Position numbers and translations under genes: made by a program. From assembly GCA_900539735.1 (NCBI GenBank), contig UQDE01000002.1:1-64000 (forward strand): 64,000 bases of DNA, read 5' to 3'. Source of the DNA: an uncultured Collinsella sp. Lineage in GTDB: Bacteria > Actinomycetota > Coriobacteriia > Coriobacteriales > Coriobacteriaceae. Below are positions 33,941 to 42,013 of the stretch, piece by piece. The stretch's first letter is position 1. Each line of letters begins with the position of its first letter. Below the pieces are notes generated by a model that was given only the letters and a program-made list of their open reading frames with translations, ran no database searches and was not told where the DNA came from.

Positions 33941-35542
33941 ATGGATCAAAGCAAGCCTTCGTTCTTTATCACGACGCCCATCTACTACGTCAACGCCGAT
34001 CCGCACCTGGGCACGGCTTATTCCACCATCATCGCCGACGTTCAGGCCCGTTATCGTCGCTCCGCCGGCTATAACGTCAAGTTCCTGACCGGCATGGACG
34101 AGCACGGCGAGAAGGTCGCCGAGGCCGCAGCCAAGCATGGCATGACGCCGCAGGAGTGGACCGACAGCCAGGCCCCGCACTTCAAGGAGCTTTGGAGCAA
34201 GCTCGAGATTTCCAACGACGACTTCATCCGCACCACCGAGCCGCGCCAGCATCATGCCGTGCAGTACCTGTGGGAGCGCATGAAGGAGTCCGGCTACCTG
34301 TATAAGGGCAGCTACGACGGTTGGTATTGCGTGCCTGACGAGACCTACTTCACCGATACGCAGGTCCAGAAGGGCGACGAGGAGTACGGCAGCGTCGGCC
34401 AGCACCTGTGCCCCGACTGCCACCGTCCGCTTGAGCGCGTGCAGGAGGAGTCCTACTTCTTTAAGCTTTCCGCTTTCCAGGACAAGCTGCTCAAGCTTTA
34501 CGACGAGCACCCCGACTTTGTCGAGCCTGCGTTCCGCATGAACGAGGTACGTAGCTTTGTCGAGGGCGGCCTTAATGACCTTTCCGTGAGCCGTACGAGC
34601 TTTGACTGGGGCATTCAGGTCCCGTTTGACGAGGGTCACGTGACCTACGTGTGGTTCGATGCGCTGCTCAACTATATGACGGCCGTCGGCTACGGTGTCG
34701 ACACCGACGAGGCGCGTGCCGAGCTGGCCTATCGCTGGCCCGCGCAGTTCCACATCGTGGGTAAGGACATCATCCGCTTCCACTGCGTCATTTGGCCCGC
34801 CATGCTCATGGCCATCGGCGAGGCCCTGCCCGAGCACGTCTTTGCCCACGGCTTCCTGACCGTGCGCAATGCCGAGACCGGCAAGGCCGAGAAGATGTCC
34901 AAGAGCCGCGGCAACGCCATCGCTCCGCAGGACGTTATCGACATGTTGGGCGTTGAGGGCTATCGCTACTACTTCATGACCGACGTCGTCCCCGGCACCG
35001 ACGGTGCCATCAGCTTCGACCGCATGGAGCAGGTCTACAACGCCGACCTGGCCAACAGCTGGGGCAACCTTATCTCGCGTTCGCTCAACATGAGCGGCAA
35101 GTACTTTGACGGTTGCGCGCCTGCCAAGCCCGCGTCGTTCGATGCGTTCGACAACCCGCTGGCAAAGATCGCCGATGGCCTGGTCGAGCGCTACATGGCC
35201 AAGATGGACGTGCTCGATTACGGTGGAGCCAAGGACGAGGTCATGGAGCTCATCCACGCCGCCAACCACTACATCGAGGACTCCGAGCCTTGGGCACTTG
35301 CCAAGGACGAGGCCAAGGCTGACGAGCTGGCATTTGTGATCTACAACCTGCTCGAGGCCATCCGCATTGCCGCTCACCTGCTGATGCCGCTCATGCCTCA
35401 GACTTCTGCCGAGGCCCTGCGCCGCCTGTCCTGCGAGGACGAGGCCACGAGCGACGACCTTAAGGGCATTTGCGCTTGGGGCCTGCTTGCTGGTGGTCAG
35501 CCCGTCGAGAAGGGCGAGCCGCTGTTCCCGCGTCTGGGCTAA
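33941..35542 (+). CDS. metG: Methionyl-tRNA synthetase
   Basis: Class I synthetase charging tRNA-Met. The 533 residues carry ITTPIYYVNADPHLGTAYS (HIGH-type motif), the connective peptide with CPDC (a single Cys pair near residue 150), YVWFDALLNY, KMSKSRGN near 318-325 and an anticodon-binding helical domain. It lacks the C-terminal dimerisation domain of longer MetG, matching the short 500-550-residue form. CTGGAGGAC precedes ATG 33941. A -10-like TAGAAT lies about 45 bases upstream. Confidence 0.95.
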   Translation: MDQSKPSFFITTPIYYVNADPHLGTAYSTIIADVQARYRRSAGYNVKFLTGMDEHGEKVAEAAAKHGMTPQEWTDSQAPHFKELWSKLEISNDDFIRTTEPRQHHAVQYLWERMKESGYLYKGSYDGWYCVPDETYFTDTQVQKGDEEYGSVGQHLCPDCHRPLERVQEESYFFKLSAFQDKLLKLYDEHPDFVEPAFRMNEVRSFVEGGLNDLSVSRTSFDWGIQVPFDEGHVTYVWFDALLNYMTAVGYGVDTDEARAELAYRWPAQFHIVGKDIIRFHCVIWPAMLMAIGEALPEHVFAHGFLTVRNAETGKAEKMSKSRGNAIAPQDVIDMLGVEGYRYYFMTDVVPGTDGAISFDRMEQVYNADLANSWGNLISRSLNMSGKYFDGCAPAKPASFDAFDNPLAKIADGLVERYMAKMDVLDYGGAKDEVMELIHAANHYIEDSEPWALAKDEAKADELAFVIYNLLEAIRIAAHLLMPLMPQTSAEALRRLSCEDEATSDDLKGICAWGLLAGGQPVEKGEPLFPRLG

Positions 35543-35581
35543 GACGCCGCGCGCCATATCGGCAATTTGCTGTTTAGATGT

Positions 35582-35616
35582 AAGGGCATGGCCGCAACGG
35601 TCCATGCCCTTTTGTT
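35582..35616 (+). terminator. metG terminator
   Basis: AAGGGCATGG and CCATGCCCTT form a 10-bp stem, followed by TTTTG. Confidence 0.85.
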
Positions 35617-35649
35617 TCAAGACGCCGCCACCATGCTAAGGAGGCAACT

Positions 35650-36510
35650 ATGACAACTTCGCCTTTGGCTAACCCCACGGCAACAAGGGAACTGCTGGAG
35701 GAGTTTGGCCTTGCGACCAAGCATCGCCTGGGGCAGAACTTCCTGATCGACAACCATGTGATCGAACGTATCTGTGAGCTTGCCGAGCTTGCAGGTGACG
35801 AGCGCGTACTCGAGGTGGGTCCGGGTTGCGGTACGTTGACACTTGCGTTGCTGCAGGAAGCGGCGTGCGTTACGTCCATTGAGGCCGATCCTGAGCTCGA
35901 ACCGGTGCTCGACGCCCACGCCGCCGACTATGCCAACTTCCGCTTTATCATGGGCGACGCGCTTAAGGTGGGCCCGGAGCAGATTGAGCAGGCTGCCGGC
36001 GGCGAGCCCACGGTATTTGTCGCGAACTTGCCCTATAACGTGGCGGCGACGATCATTTTGCAATTTTTCCAGACGATGCCGGCGCTCAAGCGTGCCGTCG
36101 TCATGGTGCAAAAGGAGGTTGCCGATCGCATTGCCGCAGCGCCGGGCAACAAGACCTATGGCGGCTATACGGCAAAGCTCGGCCTGTATGCGCAGGTGAC
36201 GGGTCGCTTTGAGGTGCCGCCGCGTTGCTTTATGCCGGCGCCGCACGTGGACTCGGCCGTCGTGCGTATCGACCGTGTTGACGGCGTGGTGCCCGAAGGA
36301 CTCGACCGCGAGTTTGTGGCCCGCGTGATTGATGCTGCATTTGCTCAGCGTCGCAAGACCATTCGCAACTCCATGAGCGCCAACGGCTTTGCCAAGGACG
36401 TGCTCGATGCCGCCTTTGAGGCTTGCGGTATCGCATCCACCACGCGCGCCGAAACGCTTGATGTTGCCGACTTTGTCCGCCTGGCCCAGGAGCTAATCCA
36501 TGACGCTTAA
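35650..36510 (+). CDS. rsmA: 16S rRNA dimethyladenosine transferase
   Basis: Dimethylates A1518 and A1519 of 16S rRNA in late 30S assembly. The 286 residues show LGQNFLIDNHVIERI, the SAM motif VLEVGPGCGTLT, NLPYNVAATIIL (the NLPY catalytic motif) and RCFMPAPHVDSAVVRI. AAGGAGG precedes ATG 35650. It overlaps tatD by 11 bases, a frequent arrangement in Gram-positive genomes, although the usual order is tatD first. Confidence 0.95.
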   Translation: MTTSPLANPTATRELLEEFGLATKHRLGQNFLIDNHVIERICELAELAGDERVLEVGPGCGTLTLALLQEAACVTSIEADPELEPVLDAHAADYANFRFIMGDALKVGPEQIEQAAGGEPTVFVANLPYNVAATIILQFFQTMPALKRAVVMVQKEVADRIAAAPGNKTYGGYTAKLGLYAQVTGRFEVPPRCFMPAPHVDSAVVRIDRVDGVVPEGLDREFVARVIDAAFAQRRKTIRNSMSANGFAKDVLDAAFEACGIASTTRAETLDVADFVRLAQELIHDA

Positions 36511-37417
36511 TGCCGAACGCGTGACGTTTACCAAGAAAAAGAAGACGGTTGCTTGTCCCGTGCCCTTGGCGCCGCTTGCCGACACGCATGCGCATCTGCT
36601 TTCGTTTTGGGGCAAAGAAGTGCCCGAGACGCTCGTGCGCGCCAAAGCCGCGGGCGTCGACCTGTTGGTGACGATGTTCGACCCCATCGCTGACAAACGC
36701 AGCGTGACGGACTATAGCGACTGGCTCGTGCGCGAAATTCTGCCGATGCAGGATATCCCGCAGATCAAGTATCTTGCCGGCGTGCATCCGTATGGTGCGC
36801 CGGACTATACCGACGACGTTCACGCGCAGGTCGTTGCCGCACTCGATGACCCCCTATGCGCCGGTATTGGCGAAATCGGCCTGGACTACCACATGGACTA
36901 TGACGACGATATCGCGCCGGCACCCCATAACGTGCAGATTGACTGCATGACGCGCCAGCTCGAGCTTGCCGTGTGCCGTAACGTGCCGGTGGAGCTGCAT
37001 CTGCGTCACGAGGACTCGGATGGGGAGCGCACCTCGCACGTTGATGCGTACAACGTGCTTCGTGAGGTGGGCGTGCCCCAGGCCGGTTGTGTGCTGCACT
37101 GTTTTGGCGAGGACCGCGCCACGATGGAGCGCTTTGTGGAGCTGGGCTGCTATATCGCCTATGGTGGTGCGGCCACCTTTAAGCGCAACGACGACGTGCG
37201 CGAGGCATTTGCGGCAACCCCACTCGATCGAATTTTGTTCGAGACGGATTGCCCGTATATGGCTCCAGAGCCCATCCGCGGTCTTGAATGCGAGCCCGCA
37301 ATGATCTCCATTACGGCAAACGCGCTGGTTAACGACCGTGTCGATCGCACGGGTGAGGACGCCGAAACAATCGTGCAAGCCGCTTGGGAGAATGCCTGCA
37401 AACTTTTTCAAAAATAG
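36500..37417 (+). CDS. tatD: TatD-family metal-dependent hydrolase
   Basis: A 305-residue TIM-barrel metallohydrolase, probably a 3'-5' DNase/RNase of the TatD family. Metal ligands are visible in LADTHAHLL (HxH), AGIGEIGLDYH (Glu), VELHLRHED (His), LHCFGEDRATM (His) and FETDCPYMAP (Asp). About 30 residues precede the HxH motif, with a basic patch (FTKKKKTVACP). It begins inside the end of rsmA with an AGGAG site. Confidence 0.9.
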   Translation: MTLNAERVTFTKKKKTVACPVPLAPLADTHAHLLSFWGKEVPETLVRAKAAGVDLLVTMFDPIADKRSVTDYSDWLVREILPMQDIPQIKYLAGVHPYGAPDYTDDVHAQVVAALDDPLCAGIGEIGLDYHMDYDDDIAPAPHNVQIDCMTRQLELAVCRNVPVELHLRHEDSDGERTSHVDAYNVLREVGVPQAGCVLHCFGEDRATMERFVELGCYIAYGGAATFKRNDDVREAFAATPLDRILFETDCPYMAPEPIRGLECEPAMISITANALVNDRVDRTGEDAETIVQAAWENACKLFQK

Positions 37418-37420
37418 TTC

Positions 37421-37449
37421 TTGCGTTCGTGGTGGCGCTCCGTTATTCT
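37421..37449 (+). promoter_or_regulatory. tRNA-Leu promoter
   Basis: TTGCGT (37421-37426) and TATTCT (37444-37449), spacer 17, ending 11 bases before the tRNA. Confidence 0.7.
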
Positions 37450-37460
37450 AATTCCTGCAC

Positions 37461-37547
37461 GCGGGCGTGGCGGAATTGGCAGACGCGTACGGTTCAGGTC
37501 CGTATGGGGGCAACCCCATGAAGGTTCAAGTCCTTTCGCCCGCACCA
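37461..37547 (+). tRNA. tRNA-Leu (CAG)
   Basis: An 87-base class II tRNA with acceptor GCGGGCG/CGCCCGC, anticodon CAG at 37495-37497, a long variable arm (TGGGGGCAACCCCA) and T-arm GGTTCAAGTCC at 37523-37533. CCA is encoded at 37545-37547. Its 3' end is duplicated at 37719. Confidence 0.95.
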
Positions 37548-37593
37548 TTAAATTAAAGAGCTCCCAGCAATGGGAGCTTTTTTGTTATGGGCC
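37530..37593 (+). repeat. Direct repeat, original copy: tRNA-Leu 3' end plus terminator
   Basis: Bases from inside the T-loop (GTCCTTTCGCCCGCACCATT) through the terminator to TATGGGCC recur at 37719-37781 with three mismatches and one indel. It includes the intrinsic terminator at 37559-37583 (AGCTCCCA/TGGGAGCT then T6). Confidence 0.9.
37559..37583 (+). terminator. tRNA-Leu terminator
   Basis: AGCTCCCA and TGGGAGCT form an 8-bp stem with a GCAA loop, then TTTTTT. Confidence 0.9.
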
Positions 37594-37718
37594 CATCACA
37601 GGGACTTGAACCTGTGAAGGAGCGAGCGTAAAGAAAACGCGGAGCGTTTTTAGCGAGCTGGCGAGGACGCCGGCAGGCGGCCGAAGCCGGTGCGGATCCG
37701 CGAAGCGGATACGCGGAC
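37594..37718. repeat. tRNA-associated palindromic element, tRNA-Leu copy
   Basis: A 125-base insert between the two direct repeats. It starts with GGACTTGAACC (37602-37612), the exact reverse complement of the T-arm of the adjacent tRNA-Leu. A ~97-base core (37621-37717) follows, with only about eight differences from 42621-42717. Core parts: AAAACGC/GCGTTTT hairpin (37634-37650), two GCGAGC words around it, a GCCGGC-rich stem and the palindrome GCGGATCCGC (37692-37701). No open frame of note. Confidence 0.8.
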
Positions 37719-37781
37719 GTCCTTTCGCCCGCACCATTGATTGAAAGAGCTCCCAGCAATGGGAGCTTTTTGTTATGGGCC
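37719..37781 (+). repeat. Direct repeat, second copy of tRNA-Leu 3' end plus terminator
   Basis: Repeats the tRNA-Leu sequence from the T-loop to TATGGGCC, with its own terminator (37748-37771), but without the 5' part of the tRNA. It looks like one end of an insertion or tandem duplication event. Confidence 0.9.
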
Positions 37782-37852
37782 TCTTGTTGATGTCACGTTG
37801 CTGCTTCGTGCGGGTATCCTAATGCCAACGTGTGCCTATCAGAGGAGAGACC

Positions 37853-38791
37853 ATGCTGTTGTCCGGTATCATCGCCGCCCTTACCAGCCTTTTGATTCCC
37901 ATCATCATCCTGTTGCTGCTGCTTCCCAACGCCTGCTATGTCGTTGAACAACAGCATGCCGTGATCATCGAGCGCCTGGGCAAGTTTAACCGCATCGTCA
38001 ACGCGGGCTTCCACATGAAGGTGCCCGTGATCGACCGCAAGGCCGCCACGGTGAGCCTGCGCACCATGAAAAACGGTTTTGGCATCGACGTTAAGACCCA
38101 GGACAACGTGACCATCGGCCTTGAGGTCTCTGCTCAGTACCACGTGAGCTATGACATGGGCGCCGGCCCGGCAGATTCGGGTATCTACAAGAGCTACTAC
38201 ATGCTGCAGGAGCCCGTCGACCAGATGCGTGACTTCATCACCGACGCCCTGCGCTCTTCGATCCCCGTCTACACACTCGATGAGGTCTTTGCCAAGAAGG
38301 ATGACATCGCCAAGGATGTCAACGCTACCGTTTCCGAGCAGATGGCCGCCTACGGCTTCACCCTCGTGTCGACGCTCATCACCAAAATCGCACTGCCGAC
38401 CGAGGTTGAGAACTCCATGAACGACATCAACGCTGCCCAGCGCAAGCGCGCTGCGGCACAGGAGCTCGCTGAGGCCGACCGCATCAAGCGCGTCACCGAG
38501 GCGACCGCCGAGGCTGAGGCTATGGAAAAGGCGGGCGAGGGCATCGCCAACCAGCGCAAGGCCATCGCGCTGGGTATCAAAGATTCGCTCGAGATCATCC
38601 AAGAGACGGGTGTCGGCAATGACGAGGCCAACCAACTGTTCATGTTTACGCAGTGGTCCGAGATGATGACGGAGTTCGCTCGCACGGGTAAAACCTCGAC
38701 GGTCGTGCTGCCGAGCGACTTTTCGCAGTCGGCCTCTATGTTCGAGCAGATGCTGGCTGCCGGTAAGGTTCAGAACGAGTCAAAGGAGTAG
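37853..38791 (+). CDS. SPFH/stomatin-like membrane protein
   Basis: A 312-residue SPFH (Band 7) protein. One N-terminal membrane helix (IIAALTSLLIPIIILLLLLP, 5-24) precedes NACYVVEQQHAVIIERLGKFNRIVNAGFHMKVPVIDR, the hallmark stomatin/prohibitin opening. A long alanine/glutamate-rich coiled coil follows (about 195-255), and then a short oligomerisation tail. Such proteins form ring-like membrane microdomains that hold proteases or signalling proteins. No NfeD-type partner adjoins. GAGGAGA fixes ATG 37853. It runs seven bases short of rlmH. Confidence 0.88.
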   Translation: MLLSGIIAALTSLLIPIIILLLLLPNACYVVEQQHAVIIERLGKFNRIVNAGFHMKVPVIDRKAATVSLRTMKNGFGIDVKTQDNVTIGLEVSAQYHVSYDMGAGPADSGIYKSYYMLQEPVDQMRDFITDALRSSIPVYTLDEVFAKKDDIAKDVNATVSEQMAAYGFTLVSTLITKIALPTEVENSMNDINAAQRKRAAAQELAEADRIKRVTEATAEAEAMEKAGEGIANQRKAIALGIKDSLEIIQETGVGNDEANQLFMFTQWSEMMTEFARTGKTSTVVLPSDFSQSASMFEQMLAAGKVQNESKE

Positions 38792-38797
38792 GCACGC

Positions 38798-39268
38798 GTG
38801 AAATACACCGTCGTTTGTGTTGGCAAGCTCAAAGAGCGCTTTTGGAAGGACGCGTGCGCTGAGTACACCAAGCGCCTAGGCGCCTATGCCAAGGTGGATA
38901 TCCGCGAGGTGGCCGATATCGACCCGGCTAAGGCGGGCGGCGTGGATGCCGCGCGCGACAAGGAGGGGGCGGCAATTCTTGCTGCATTGCCGTCTCGAGC
39001 GCATGTGATCCTGCTGGCTATCGAGGGCAAGGAGCGTTCGAGTGAGGAGCTCTCGGCGAGGCTCGACGATCTTATGCTACGAGGCAGCAGCGACATCGCC
39101 TTTGTGATTGGCGGTTCGGACGGCGTGAGCGATGAGGTGCGCGCCCGCGCCGACGAGATGCTCAGCTTTGGACGCATTACCTTGCCGCATAACTTGGCGC
39201 GCGTGGTGCTGCTGGAGCAAATCTACCGCGCCTGCAAGATCAGCCGTGGCGAGCCGTATCACAAATAG
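38798..39268 (+). CDS. rlmH: 23S rRNA (pseudouridine1915-N3)-methyltransferase
   Basis: SPOUT-class enzyme methylating pseudouridine 1915 of 23S rRNA. The 156 residues match the family length. Motifs: YTVVCVGKLKERFW at the start, FVIGGSDGVSDEV (SAM knot) and LARVVLLEQIYRACKISRGEPYHK at the end, the invariant RlmH C-terminus. GTG start at 38798; the AAGGAG ribosome site lies in the end of the SPFH gene. Confidence 0.95.
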   Translation: MKYTVVCVGKLKERFWKDACAEYTKRLGAYAKVDIREVADIDPAKAGGVDAARDKEGAAILAALPSRAHVILLAIEGKERSSEELSARLDDLMLRGSSDIAFVIGGSDGVSDEVRARADEMLSFGRITLPHNLARVVLLEQIYRACKISRGEPYHK

Positions 39269-39341
39269 GTCGGCAATACGAAACAATGGCGTGGGACAAT
39301 ACCTTTCGTTTTGAGGAATGTGTCTGAAAGGACTATGAGAT

Positions 39342-40112
39342 ATGAAGATTGGATTTGTCGGTTTTGGCAATATGGCGAGCGCTATGGCCGATGGCTGGAT
39401 CGCTGCCGGTGTAGCTGCGAGCGACATGTGCGCCTGCGCGGGTCGCTACGACGCACTGGTTGAGCGCTGCGAGGCGCGCGGCATGGTCGCCTGCCACGAT
39501 GCCGCCGAGGTTGTCGCCGCATCCGATATCGTGGTCGCTGCGGTCAAACCGTACATGATCGAGAAGGTATTCGCCCCGCTCAAGGATGCTCTTGCCAAAA
39601 AGGTCGTTCTGTCGGTTGCCTGGACCTGGGACAGTGCCAAGTGGGAGCAGGTCCTGCCGGGCGTCGCGCATATCTCGACGGTGCCCAACACACCGGTTTC
39701 GGTGGGCGAGGGCGTCATCGCTTGCGAGAAGGCTTCCACGCTTAGTGATGAGCAGAGCGCAGTGGTGCTTGATTTGCTTGGCAAGCTCGGTGCGGTGGTC
39801 GAACTCGATACGAGCCTGCTGTTTGTGGGCGGCACGGTGGGTGGTTGCGCTCCGGCATTTGTCGCCATGGCAATCGAGGCCCTGGGCGATGCAGCGGTCA
39901 AGCACGGTATCCCGCGTGCCGATGCCTATCGCATTGTGAGCCAGATGGTGTTGGGTACGGCAAAGCTGCAGCTTGCAACTGGCCAGCATCCTGCGGCGAT
40001 GAAGGATGCCGTATGCTCGCCCGGTGGTGCCACCATCAAGGGCGTCGTTGCGCTCGAGGACGCCGGCATGCGCAGCGCCCTGGTCAAGGCAATCGACGCA
40101 ACTCTCCAGTAA
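39342..40112 (+). CDS. proC: Pyrroline-5-carboxylate reductase
   Basis: Last step of proline synthesis: NAD(P)H-dependent reduction of pyrroline-5-carboxylate. The 256 residues have the Rossmann start MKIGFVGFGNMASAMADGW, VAAVKPYMIEKV, PNTPVSVGEG and the C-terminal signature (MKDAVCSPGGATIKGVVALED). Slightly short but complete. GAAAGGA precedes the ATG. A 17-bp hairpin terminator follows. Confidence 0.93.
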   Translation: MKIGFVGFGNMASAMADGWIAAGVAASDMCACAGRYDALVERCEARGMVACHDAAEVVAASDIVVAAVKPYMIEKVFAPLKDALAKKVVLSVAWTWDSAKWEQVLPGVAHISTVPNTPVSVGEGVIACEKASTLSDEQSAVVLDLLGKLGAVVELDTSLLFVGGTVGGCAPAFVAMAIEALGDAAVKHGIPRADAYRIVSQMVLGTAKLQLATGQHPAAMKDAVCSPGGATIKGVVALEDAGMRSALVKAIDATLQ

Positions 40113-40179
40113 AACCGACCAAAAAAAGGAAGGGTTTATTATTGGCAGGTATTTTCTGCGGTTTTGTCCTTTTAGCGAA

Positions 40180-40226
40180 AAGCGCCCCGCAACTGGCTCA
40201 ATTCCAGTTGCGGGGCGCTTGCGTTT
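40180..40226. terminator. Bidirectional terminator between proC and the 57-aa gene
   Basis: AGCGCCCCGCAACTGG and CCAGTTGCGGGGCGCT form a perfect 16-bp stem with a 7-base loop. T-rich sequence lies on both sides, stronger on the minus strand. A smaller hairpin AACCTG/CAGGTT lies at about 40250-40272. Confidence 0.8.
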
Positions 40227-40271
40227 GCCCAGATAAAACAGACCAAAATAAACCTGTCCCTTTTTGGCAGG

Positions 40272-40445
40272 TTAGTCCCAGAAGCTGTCTTCCTCATCCT
40301 TGGACTTGGGTCCGCGGTCGACGTACATCTTATGGGTACGCTTCTCCATTACAAAGGCAAGAATCGCAAATAACAGGATGCCGCCGGCGAAAAGGATGGC
40401 AAAACCGGTGCGGGTGCCAAACAAAAAGGAAAAAACTGCGTCCAT
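40272..40445 (-). CDS. 57-residue single-span membrane protein
   Basis: Minus-strand gene encoding about 57 residues: MDAVFSFLFGTRTG, a strongly hydrophobic span (FAILFAGGILLFAILAFVM, residues 15-33), a basic flank (EKRTHKMYVDRG) and an acidic tail (SKDEEDSFWD). AGAAGG lies six bases before the ATG and a shared hairpin terminator follows the stop. Topology would put the acidic tail in the cytoplasm by the positive-inside rule. Function is unknown; it is divergent from serS. Too short for many gene callers. Confidence 0.7.
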   Translation of the reverse strand: MDAVFSFLFGTRTGFAILFAGGILLFAILAFVMEKRTHKMYVDRGPKSKDEEDSFWD

Positions 40446-40469
40446 TGGGTGCCTTCTTGCGTAGTTGAG

Positions 40470-40499
40470 TTGGGTCGTAAACGCTCATAAGTATATACT
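40470..40499 (+). promoter_or_regulatory. serS promoter overlapping a divergent promoter
   Basis: TTGGGT (40470-40475) and TATACT (40494-40499), spacer 18, read toward serS. The -10 lies in AGTATATACT, a palindrome, so the minus strand also has TATACT, with TTGTAC about 15 bases upstream, toward the 57-residue gene. Next to it TACATGTA (40506-40513) may be an operator. Confidence 0.55.
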
Positions 40500-40556
40500 T
40501 GCCCATACATGTACAAGGTTGCAACCTAAATGGAATGTATATCGCCGGAGGATCTA

Positions 40557-41840
40557 ATGCTTGATATCAAGTTTGTTCGCGAGAACCCCGATGCCATCGA
40601 TGTCGCCATGGCTAACCGCCAGACGTCTTGGGATCGCGAGAAGTTCTTTGAGCTCGACGACGAGCGCCGTGCCGTCATCACCGAGGTCGAGGAGCTCCAG
40701 GCTACGCGCAATGCCGAGTCCAAGAAGATCGGCGCCCTGATGAAGGAGGGCAAGAAGGACGAGGCCGAGGCCGCCAAGGAGGCCGTGCGCGCCGTCAACG
40801 AGAAGATTGACGGTCTGGCCGAGCGCCGTACTGCTCTCGAGCAGGAGCAGTACGACTTCATGGCTCACCTGCCCAACATTCCTTGCGAGGCCACGCCGTA
40901 CGGCAAGGACGAGGACGAGAATATTGAGCGCCGTCGTTGGGGCACCCCGCGCGAGTTCGACTTCGACTTTAAGCCGCATTGGGATCTGGGCACCGATCTG
41001 GACATCCTCGACTTCGAGCGCGGCAACAAGCTCTCCGGCAGCCGTTTTACCGTTCTCGGTGGCGCTGGCGCCCGCCTGGAGCGCGCCCTCATCAACTTCT
41101 TCCTCGATACGCACACCAGCCGTGGCTTTAAGGAGTGGTGGCCGCCCATCGTCGTCAAGCGTCAGACCATGTTTGGCACGGGTCAGCTGCCCAAGTTCGA
41201 GGACGACGCCTATCACGTCTCGGGCGACAACTTCCTGATCCCCACCGCCGAGGTCGTGCTTACCAACCTGCACGCCGGCGAGGTCCTCGATGCCGACACT
41301 CTGCCGCGTCGCTACACCGCCTTCACCCCCTGCTTCCGCGAGGAGGCCGGTTCCGCCGGTCGCGATACCCGCGGCATCATCCGTCAGCACGAGTTCGACA
41401 AGGTCGAGATGGTCAAGTTCGCTAAGCCGGAGGAGTCCGACGAGGAGCTCGAGAGCATGACCGCCGAGGCCGAGTACCTGCTGCAGCAGCTGGGTCTTCC
41501 GTATCGCGTGATTAGCCTGTGCACCGGCGACTTGGGCTTCTCTGCCCGTCAGACCTACGACGTCGAGGTCTGGCTGCCGAGCTACAACGCCTACAAGGAG
41601 ATCAGCTCCTGCTCCAACTGCGGTGACTTCCAGGCTCGCCGCGCCAACATCAAGTATCGCGACCCCGAGAACTTCAAGGGTTCGCGCTACCTGCACACTC
41701 TCAACGGTTCCGGCCTGCCGGCCGGCCGCACCATGGCCGCCATTCTGGAGAACTACCAGAACGCCGACGGCACCATCACGATCCCCGAGGTTCTGCGTCC
41801 CTACATGGGCGGCCTCGAGAAGATCGAGCCGGTCGCGTAA
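40557..41840 (+). CDS. serS: Seryl-tRNA synthetase
   Basis: Class II synthetase charging tRNA-Ser. The 427 residues begin MLDIKFVRENPDAI with a long coiled-coil tRNA-binding arm (about 25-105). Motif 2 (YTAFTPCFREEAGSAGRDTRGIIRQHEF) and motif 3 (LNGSGLPAGRTMAAILENYQ) follow. GGAGGA at 40547-40552 fixes ATG 40557; the frame back to 40530 is not needed. Confidence 0.95.
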   Translation: MLDIKFVRENPDAIDVAMANRQTSWDREKFFELDDERRAVITEVEELQATRNAESKKIGALMKEGKKDEAEAAKEAVRAVNEKIDGLAERRTALEQEQYDFMAHLPNIPCEATPYGKDEDENIERRRWGTPREFDFDFKPHWDLGTDLDILDFERGNKLSGSRFTVLGGAGARLERALINFFLDTHTSRGFKEWWPPIVVKRQTMFGTGQLPKFEDDAYHVSGDNFLIPTAEVVLTNLHAGEVLDADTLPRRYTAFTPCFREEAGSAGRDTRGIIRQHEFDKVEMVKFAKPEESDEELESMTAEAEYLLQQLGLPYRVISLCTGDLGFSARQTYDVEVWLPSYNAYKEISSCSNCGDFQARRANIKYRDPENFKGSRYLHTLNGSGLPAGRTMAAILENYQNADGTITIPEVLRPYMGGLEKIEPVA

Positions 41841-41862
41841 CTTGGCTGCATAGGGGATATGC

Positions 41863-41890
41863 AAGGGCGCTCCTTCGGGGGCGCCCTATT
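41863..41890 (+). terminator. serS terminator
   Basis: GGGCGCTCC pairs with GGGGCGCCC around a TTCG tetraloop, followed by TATTT. Confidence 0.8.
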
Positions 41891-41941
41891 TCGTGCGCAG
41901 GTCCATACCATGCCGTACGGACAGCTCAATAGAAAACACAC

Positions 41942-41953
41942 GAACAACTGTTC
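41942..41953. promoter_or_regulatory. SOS-box-like (LexA) site
   Basis: GAAC-AACT-GTTC within CGAACAACTGTTCT matches the Gram-positive/actinobacterial LexA box pattern GAACN4GTTC. It is followed at once by the palindrome CTGTATACAG (41953-41962), about 60 bases before the next gene. LexA binding is inferred. Confidence 0.5.
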
Positions 41954-42013
41954 TGTATACAGCCATCTACCTGCTATGCTTTTGCTAAATAAGAGCGAGA
42001 GAAAGGGGACGCG

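Noticed and set aside
33296..35620. 774-codon minus-strand open frame opposite rsmI and metG
   Set aside because: It runs antisense across two well-supported genes and an intergenic region; composition is that of a reversed Val/Asp-rich sequence.
37594..37718. CRISPR array or spacer repeats
   Set aside because: Only two related units at two loci about 5 kb apart, linked to tRNAs, with no regular spacers and no cas genes in the window.
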